Below are positions 58,989-64,000 of a DNA stretch of 64,000 bases, one piece after another. Under the pieces are notes generated by a model, which ran no database searches, had not been told where the DNA came from, and saw only the letters and a list, made by a program, of their open reading frames with translations. The stretch is from NCBI GenBank assembly GCA_036493595.1, contig DASXPN010000072.1, forward strand, positions 1 through 64,000, read 5' to 3'. Position 1 is the first letter of the stretch, and each line of letters begins with the position of its first letter. The stretch is from DATAES01 sp036493595. Its GTDB lineage: Bacteria; Actinomycetota; Acidimicrobiia; Acidimicrobiales; JACDCH01. A program made the position numbers and the translations under genes.

Positions 58989-60382
58989 CCCAACCATTCC
59001 TTCTGCGCTTCGGTGAAGACGGCCCGCAGGATCGATTCGATCTCCGCGAACTCTTCCGGTCCGCAGGTGAGCACGGGTGCGAGTTGGACGACGGGGTCGA
59101 CGCGGTCGTCGGCGCGGCAGATCAGTCCGGCTTCGAACAGCCGGGGTGCGACGAGGCCGCGCATCAGCCGCTCGCGTTCCTCGGGCGTGAAGCGGGCACG
59201 TGGGTCGTGCGGATCCTTCACCAACTCGACCGCGAGGAAGTAGCCGTCACCCCTCACGTCGCCCACGATGTCGAGGTCGCGAAGCGAATCGAGCCCGCGC
59301 CTGAACTCTGCCGCGTTGTCGCGCACGTGCTCGACGATGCCCTCGCGTGCGAACACGTCGAGGTTGGCGAGCGCGACCGCGCAACTCACGGGATGACCGG
59401 CGAACGTGATGCCATGGGCGAAGCTGGCGGTGCCTTCGAGGAACGGTTCCGCGAGCGTGTCGCGCACGATCACCCCACCGAGTGGCGAGTACCCGGAGGT
59501 GACGCCCTTGGCGAACGTGATCATGTCCGGCACGTAGCCGTACCGGTCCGCCGCGAACATCGAGCCGAGACGACCGAAGGCGCAGATGACTTCGTCGGAC
59601 ACGAGCAGCACGCCGTACCGGTCGCAGATCTCGCGCACCCGTGGGAAGTAGCCGGGTGGGGGCGGGAAGCAGCCACCGGTGTTCTGCACGGGCTCGAGGT
59701 AGACCGCGCACACCGTCTCGGGACCTTCGGCGAGGATCGCCTGCTCGATCGCATCCGCGCACGCGGCCCCGAAGCGATCGTCGTCGGCGGTGACCTCGGG
59801 CGCGAACGCGGAACGGAACCGGTTCGTGTTGGACACGTGCACCGCGCTCGGGACCAGCGGTTCGAATGCGCTCTTGATCGCGGGCAGACCGGTGATGGAC
59901 AGCGCCCCCATGGTCGTGCCGTGATAGGCGAGGTTGCGGGCGATGACCTTCGTGCGGCCGGGCTGGCCGATGGCGCGGAAGTACGAGCGCGCCAACTTCC
60001 ATGCCGATTCGACCGCCTCGGATCCACCGGTGGTGAAGAAGACGCGGTTCAGATCAGCGGGAGCGAGGGACGCGAGACGGGCGGCGAGCTCGACCGCGGC
60101 GGGGTGAGCCGCCGCCCAGATGGGGTAGTAGGCGAGCTTCTGCGCCTGCGCGGCGGCGGCCCCGGCCAGTTCCGCGCGACCGTGACCGACCTGGACGACG
60201 AACAGCCCGGACAACCCGTCGAGGTAGCGCTTGCCCTTGTCGTCGTAGAGGTGGACGCCCTCCCCCCGCACGAACATCGGGATGTCCTTGCCGGTGAATG
60301 CACCGAGGCGGCTGAAGTGCATCCAGAGGTGGCGGTGAGCCTGCTGTTGGAGCAGCTCGTGATCGTCAGGCACCCTTGCCAT
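58985..60382 (-). CDS. Class III aminotransferase (omega-transaminase-like)
   Basis: A 465-residue fold-type I PLP enzyme. HLWMHFSRLGAFTGKDIPMFV is a typical N-terminus of beta-alanine/omega-amino acid:pyruvate transaminases. It also has FTTGGSEAVESAWKLARSYF, NLAYHGTTMGALSITG, SDEVICAFGRLGSMFA, and the PLP lysine in MITFAKGVTSGYSPLGG near residue 290. It is coupled to alanine dehydrogenase, which would recycle the alanine produced. A polyamine-type binding protein gene starts one base away on the other strand, so putrescine or a similar amine is a possible substrate. GTG 60373 is an alternative start. Confidence 0.9.
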   Translation of the reverse strand: MARVPDDHELLQQQAHRHLWMHFSRLGAFTGKDIPMFVRGEGVHLYDDKGKRYLDGLSGLFVVQVGHGRAELAGAAAAQAQKLAYYPIWAAAHPAAVELAARLASLAPADLNRVFFTTGGSEAVESAWKLARSYFRAIGQPGRTKVIARNLAYHGTTMGALSITGLPAIKSAFEPLVPSAVHVSNTNRFRSAFAPEVTADDDRFGAACADAIEQAILAEGPETVCAVYLEPVQNTGGCFPPPPGYFPRVREICDRYGVLLVSDEVICAFGRLGSMFAADRYGYVPDMITFAKGVTSGYSPLGGVIVRDTLAEPFLEGTASFAHGITFAGHPVSCAVALANLDVFAREGIVEHVRDNAAEFRRGLDSLRDLDIVGDVRGDGYFLAVELVKDPHDPRARFTPEERERLMRGLVAPRLFEAGLICRADDRVDPVVQLAPVLTCGPEEFAEIESILRAVFTEAQKEWLG

Positions 60383-60383
60383 C

Positions 60384-61418
60384 ATGCCCGCACCCATCGG
60401 TCGCCGCCGGTTCCTTGCCGGCGCGGCAGCGATGGCGGCCGCGTCGGTGGCGGCATGCAGCTCGCGGGCCCGCGCCCTGGGGGCGCCGGCCGGTGTGATC
60501 ACGGTGGCGAACTTCCCCTTCTACATCGATGCGACGACGAATCCCGGCTTCACCTCGGCGACCGGCATCGACGTCGAGTATCACGAAGAAATCGTCGACG
60601 AGGCGGTGTGGCTCGCCAACGGGTTGCAACGGGTGGTGAGCGGGCAACCACTCGGACGTGACGTCGTGGTCGTCAGTGACTGGGCCGCCGCGCAACTGGC
60701 ACGTCACGGCGCGGTGCCGGCGACGGGCAACGCGACGTGGGCGCAAGGAATGGTCGGCATCGCGTACGACCGCCGTGCGTTGGGCCGCGACCTCACGAGC
60801 GCGAAGGAATTGTTCCAGCCGGATCTGCACGGGCGAGTCGTCCTTCCGAACGACGCGCGGCACGCGCTCGGCATCGCGCTGCTGGCCGACGACGTCGATC
60901 CGTCGACGGCGACGATGGACGAGATCGCCGCGACGGCGACGCACCTCGCGAACTCGGTGCAGCTCGGGCAACTGTTGCCCGTCGACGGTGCGCACCCGAT
61001 CGACAAGCTCATCGCGGGAGACGCGTCTGCCATCGTGACGAGCGCGAGCGACACGGTCGGCATCGAGGTACTTCTTCCGGATGTGCAATTCGTCGTGCCT
61101 CTCGAAGGCGGCCTGCTGCTCACCGATGTCGCGGCAGTGACCAACTCGGCCGCGAACGCGACCGGAGGCCATCGCTACGTCGACTACGCCGGCGAGCCCG
61201 CGCATGCTGCGGACCGTTTCCGGGCCGTGCCCGCGATGTGGACGATCGACGGCGTCACGGCTCGCCTCGACGCGATCGCCCCGGCGGTCGTCGCCGACCC
61301 TCGCCGCAACCCTCCGCTCGACGTGCGAGCGCGCCTGCGTTCCTTCCGGATCCTCGATGACGACGAGGACGCCCGGCTACGCGATTTGTTCGCGACCGCG
61401 GTCACGCCCGGTCGGTAG
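60384..61418 (+). CDS. Polyamine-type (PotD-like) solute-binding lipoprotein
   Basis: A 344-residue binding protein. A Tat-like signal (RRRFLAGAAAMAAASVAAC) puts Cys25 at a lipobox, so it should be exported and lipid-anchored. The mature part has VITVANFPFYIDATTNPGFTSATG and later AGDASAIVTSASDT and WTIDGVTARLDAIAP, as in spermidine/putrescine binding proteins. No permease or ATPase genes follow in the window. Its ATG lies one base from the ATG of the divergent aminotransferase, so its promoter must lie inside that gene. Confidence 0.83.
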   Translation: MPAPIGRRRFLAGAAAMAAASVAACSSRARALGAPAGVITVANFPFYIDATTNPGFTSATGIDVEYHEEIVDEAVWLANGLQRVVSGQPLGRDVVVVSDWAAAQLARHGAVPATGNATWAQGMVGIAYDRRALGRDLTSAKELFQPDLHGRVVLPNDARHALGIALLADDVDPSTATMDEIAATATHLANSVQLGQLLPVDGAHPIDKLIAGDASAIVTSASDTVGIEVLLPDVQFVVPLEGGLLLTDVAAVTNSAANATGGHRYVDYAGEPAHAADRFRAVPAMWTIDGVTARLDAIAPAVVADPRRNPPLDVRARLRSFRILDDDEDARLRDLFATAVTPGR

Positions 61419-61421
61419 GGT
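61416..61421 (+). promoter_or_regulatory. Leaderless -10 box (TAGGGT) for the 2-hydroxyacid dehydrogenase gene
   Basis: TAGGGT is followed by six bases and ATG 61428. Its first three bases are the TAG stop of the preceding gene. Confidence 0.55.
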
Positions 61422-61427
61422 GCCCCG

Positions 61428-62345
61428 ATGGGATCACCGCGCGTCGCGCTGGCCCCGGACGGCGTCCGCGCGTGGCTGTCCGATGCGATCGAGGCCGGCG
61501 GCGGCACGGTCGTCGATGCGGCGGACGCGGAAGCACTGGTGTGGGCCGAGCCGGCGCGCGCCGCCGAGCTCGACGGCCTGTTGCATGGCGGCGCCGCGGG
61601 CGTGAAGTGGGTGCAACTGCCGTGGGCGGGCATCGAGCCCTATGCCGGCGTGATCAACGGCGATCGTGTGTGGACGTGTGCGAAGGGCGTCTACGCCGAT
61701 CCGGTCGCCGAGCATGCGCTCACGTTGCTGCTCGCGGGCCTGCGCGGCCTCGGCCGCTACGGGCGCGCCACCACCTGGACCGAGCCGTCTGGCACCAACC
61801 TGCTGGGCGGCAAGGTCACGGTGATCGGCGGCGGTGGCATCTGCGAATCGTTCCTTCGTCTCGTCGCGGGATTCCGTGCCGACGTGACCGTCGTGCGGCG
61901 CCGTCCGGTATCCATGAACGGTGCGGCGCGTGTTGTCGGCATCGACTCGGTGCACGACGCCCTGGACGGCGCTGTCGGCGTGGTGCTTGCGCTCGCCCTC
62001 ACTCCCGACACTGAAGGCATCATCGGCCGGGCCGAGCTCGAACGCATGAGCGAGCGCGGTTGGCTCGTCAACGTGGCGCGGGGCAAGCACGTCGTCACCG
62101 GTGAGCTCGTGGACGCGTTGCAGGCGGCGGTGATCGGCGGAGCCGCGCTCGACGTCACCGAACCCGAGCCGTTGCCTGACGGCCATCCGTTGTGGTCGAT
62201 GCCGAACTGCATCCTCACGCCCCATGTCGGCAACACGCCCGAGATGGCGCTTCCCTTGCTCGCCGCTCGCATCACCGAGAACGTGCGGCGGTGGGGGAGC
62301 GGCGAACCGCTGCTCGGACTCGTCGATCCGTCTCTTGGCTATTGA
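61428..62345 (+). CDS. D-isomer-specific 2-hydroxyacid dehydrogenase
   Basis: A 305-residue NAD(P)-dependent enzyme. The dinucleotide loop is KVTVIGGGGICESFLRL near 125, one residue off the usual GxGxxG pattern. The catalytic triad is R in LVNVARGKHVV, E in LDVTEPEPLP and H in LTPHVGNTPE. It reduces a 2-oxoacid or oxidises a D-2-hydroxyacid, of unknown identity. The ATG follows the binding-protein stop by nine bases, with a -10 box spanning that stop. Its 3' end overlaps the DUF2087 gene by 11 bases. Confidence 0.9.
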   Translation: MGSPRVALAPDGVRAWLSDAIEAGGGTVVDAADAEALVWAEPARAAELDGLLHGGAAGVKWVQLPWAGIEPYAGVINGDRVWTCAKGVYADPVAEHALTLLLAGLRGLGRYGRATTWTEPSGTNLLGGKVTVIGGGGICESFLRLVAGFRADVTVVRRRPVSMNGAARVVGIDSVHDALDGAVGVVLALALTPDTEGIIGRAELERMSERGWLVNVARGKHVVTGELVDALQAAVIGGAALDVTEPEPLPDGHPLWSMPNCILTPHVGNTPEMALPLLAARITENVRRWGSGEPLLGLVDPSLGY

Positions 62346-62880
62346 CGCCGTCGGGCTCGCCGGTCTGCTGGCCGACTCGACGCGTCGCCGCGTCGTGTCC
62401 GCGCTCGTGCTCGGCGACCGCACCGTCGAGCAGATCCGCGAGTCGACCGGCCTCGAGTCCGGCGCCATCGTCAAGGCCTTGTCGCGTCTGATCGATGGCG
62501 AGCTCGTCCTTCCGGGTCGTGACCGCGACTACGTCGTGATCGAGGAGGCCTTCGTCGCGGCGGCGCGATCCGCGGCGCCGCCGCCCGATCGCGATGAGCA
62601 TGCAGACGCCCCGACGGAAGAGGCTCGAGTGCTCCGCTCCTTCGTGCGCGACGGACGGTTGCAGTCGATCCCGACGCAACACTCGAAGCGGCTCGTCGTG
62701 CTGAACCGCCTGGCCCAGGAGTTCGACCCGGGCCGGCGCTACCCGGAGCAAGAGGTCAACGCCATTCTGCGGCGGTGGCACGACGACAGCGCGGCGCTAC
62801 GGCGTTACCTCGTCGACGACGGTTTCATGGAACGAGCGAGCGGCGAGTACTGGCGGGCGGGCGGCACCTTCGAGCCGTAA
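62335..62880 (+). CDS. ArsR-like HTH protein with DUF2087 domain
   Basis: A 181-residue protein. The N-terminal winged HTH (LLADSTRRRVVSALVLGDRTVEQIRESTGLESGAIVKAL) is of ArsR type. The C-terminal DUF2087 domain holds RLVVLNRLAQEFDPGRRYPEQEVN and YLVDDGFMERASGEYWR. No metal-binding cysteine pair is visible. The start is probably TTG 62335, because the frame has no ATG or GTG between the upstream neighbour's end and the conserved HTH. Coupled to the 2-hydroxyacid dehydrogenase by an 11-base overlap. Confidence 0.82.
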   Translation: MAIDAVGLAGLLADSTRRRVVSALVLGDRTVEQIRESTGLESGAIVKALSRLIDGELVLPGRDRDYVVIEEAFVAAARSAAPPPDRDEHADAPTEEARVLRSFVRDGRLQSIPTQHSKRLVVLNRLAQEFDPGRRYPEQEVNAILRRWHDDSAALRRYLVDDGFMERASGEYWRAGGTFEP

Positions 62881-62886
62881 TTCCCG

Positions 62887-64000
62887 TTACGGGTCGATGA
62901 CCACGCCCGGGTTGAGGATGGCAGCGGGATCGAGCGCGTGCTTCGCAGCGCGCAGCGCGGCAGCGAACGGCTCCGGGCGTTGCTGGTCGTACCACGGGCG
63001 GTGATCCCGGCCGACGGCGTGGTGATGCGTGATCGTGCCGCCGTGGGCGAGCACGGCTTCCGACGCGGCCGCCTTGATCTCGGCCCACATCGACAGCTCG
63101 GATCCCCACCGCCCGGGGGCGGTCACCGAGAAGTACGGAGCGGGACCGTCGGGGTAGACGTGCGTGAAGCGGCACGTGACCCATCCGCCGCCGCAGATGT
63201 CTCGCAAGGCTCGCTCGACGGCCGCGGTCGCCCCGGCGTGCAGCGCCTCGAACTGTGACCACACGCACGCGGTCTCGAACGTCTCGACGATCACCCCCAT
63301 GGCCACGAGCGCGTCACGTCCGTATGGAGCCCGCAGGAAGGAGTTCTTCCACGTGCCGACGGAATCCTCGGTCGCGCCGGATCGCACCTCGGGCACGACA
63401 CCACCGTGGTCTCGACACAACTCGACGGCGCGCTCGATCCACGCGTCGACGGGATGGTCCGCCGACTCGAACCCGAGCACGAGCAGCGCGCTGCCGTCGT
63501 CGACGCCGGCCGAGATCATGGCCTCGCCCGCGTCGAGCAGGCGGCAGTTCGTCGGGAACAGACCGGACTGCGCGACCGCGCGCGTCGCGTCGACGCCGCG
63601 GCCGTAGTCCGCGAAGCGCACGCCGGCCGACGCCTTGAACCGCACGCGGTCCTGTACGCGCATCCACGCTTCGGTGATCACGCCGAGCGTGCCTTCGCCG
63701 CCGAGTGCGAGTCGGTCAGGCGACGGGCCGGCGCCGGAGCCAGGCAGCCGGCGTGACTCGATGACGCCGCCGGGAGTGACCATGCGTATGGACTCCACGA
63801 GATCGTCGATGTGGGTGTAGACGCTCGCGTAGTGGCCCCCGGACCGCGTGGCGAGCCAGCCGCCGAGGGTCGAGAACTCGAACGACTGCGGGAAGTGACG
63901 CAGCGTGTAGTCATGCGGCCGTAGCTGGTCTTCGAGCACCGGCCCGAGCGTGCCGCCTTGGATGCGAGCCGCACGCGCCACCGGATCGATCTCGAGCACC
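62887..64000 (-). CDS. FAD-linked oxidase, alkyl-DHAP synthase-like, 5' end outside window
   Basis: The last 370 codons of a VAO/GlcD-family flavoprotein. RHFPQSFEFSTLGGWLATRSGGHY near the visible N-terminus is the FAD-pyrophosphate signature of alkyldihydroxyacetonephosphate synthase (AGPS). PDRLALGGEGTLGVITEAWMRV follows. The C-terminal THHHAVGRDHRPWY matches the AGPS histidine-rich catalytic tail. AGPS replaces the acyl chain of acyl-DHAP with a fatty alcohol to form an ether lipid. Other members of the family are D-lactate/glycolate oxidases, but those lack the His-rich tail. It is convergent with the DUF2087 gene (six bases). Confidence 0.85.
   Translation of the reverse strand, partial: VLEIDPVARAARIQGGTLGPVLEDQLRPHDYTLRHFPQSFEFSTLGGWLATRSGGHYASVYTHIDDLVESIRMVTPGGVIESRRLPGSGAGPSPDRLALGGEGTLGVITEAWMRVQDRVRFKASAGVRFADYGRGVDATRAVAQSGLFPTNCRLLDAGEAMISAGVDDGSALLVLGFESADHPVDAWIERAVELCRDHGGVVPEVRSGATEDSVGTWKNSFLRAPYGRDALVAMGVIVETFETACVWSQFEALHAGATAAVERALRDICGGGWVTCRFTHVYPDGPAPYFSVTAPGRWGSELSMWAEIKAAASEAVLAHGGTITHHHAVGRDHRPWYDQQRPEPFAAALRAAKHALDPAAILNPGVVIDP

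Overview
The window is about 68% G+C by eye, codes densely on both strands and uses many GTG starts. It reads as the chromosome of an actinobacterium, most likely an Acidimicrobiia-type lineage. The evidence is a 6C small RNA, a DUF222/HNH endonuclease, DUF2510 and DUF6529 domains, an Lrp-hppD pair, a mitochondrial-type aconitase, and many genes that look leaderless. I see no prophage, insertion sequence, rRNA or CRISPR array. The longest stretch without a gene is about 215 bases (40182-40396), and it holds the 6C RNA.

Layout, left half. 1-5.0 kb: a truncated Tat-exported phosphoesterase, a DUF2461 protein and a bifunctional proline catabolic enzyme (PutA). 5.0-9.3 kb: a tightly overlapping operon of a zinc-ribbon membrane protein, a PIG-V-like GT-C glycosyltransferase, a GT2 glycosyltransferase, a YdjC/ChbG deacetylase and a methyltransferase, probably for cell-surface glycans or lipids. 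9.3-12.3 kb: an Lrp regulator with a class V aminotransferase, divergent from 4-hydroxyphenylpyruvate dioxygenase, then tRNA-Val(GAC). 12.3-16 kb: DUF1269 protein with an acidic calcium-loop repeat protein, a zinc-ribbon adenylate cyclase, an HNH protein, and a TOPRIM protein coupled to a 21-residue membrane peptide. 16-18.6 kb: an ABC-2 type exporter. 18.7-23.8 kb: a cytochrome c / DUF6529 pair followed by a zinc uptake ABC system under a divergent Zur repressor. 23.8-33.5 kb: general metabolism (branched-chain 2-oxoacid dehydrogenase E1, threonine dehydratase, M20 peptidase, carboxylesterase, acyl-CoA dehydrogenase, GNAT, SDR).

Layout, right half. 33.5-40.2 kb: a secreted PQQ-type sugar dehydrogenase with a repeat tail, quinone oxidoreductase with citrate synthase, a carboxyltransferase and a LysR regulator. 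40.2-41.8 kb: the 6C RNA and an HAD-PlsC fusion. 42-45.5 kb: HD protein, aconitase and a GntR regulator. 45.5-47.2 kb: a histidine kinase and a DUF2127 protein. 47.2-53.8 kb: a four-gene lipid-like operon (acyl-CoA reductase/HAD fusion, zinc alcohol dehydrogenase, LarA-like protein, PlsC acyltransferase) with a divergent TetR. 53.8-56.5 kb: ddl and murF, divergent and framed on both sides by copies of one repeat in opposite orientation. 56.5-64 kb: MFS transporter, alanine dehydrogenase with a class III aminotransferase, a polyamine-type binding protein, a 2-hydroxyacid dehydrogenase, a DUF2087 regulator and a truncated alkyl-DHAP-synthase-like oxidase.

Two themes run through the window. First, many genes have a TANNNT hexamer exactly 6 bases (sometimes 7) before the start codon, the layout of leaderless promoters; at two divergent pairs the opposing -10 boxes share one TA step. 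Second, most same-strand neighbours overlap by 4 bases (ATGA or GTGA), so translational coupling is the rule.
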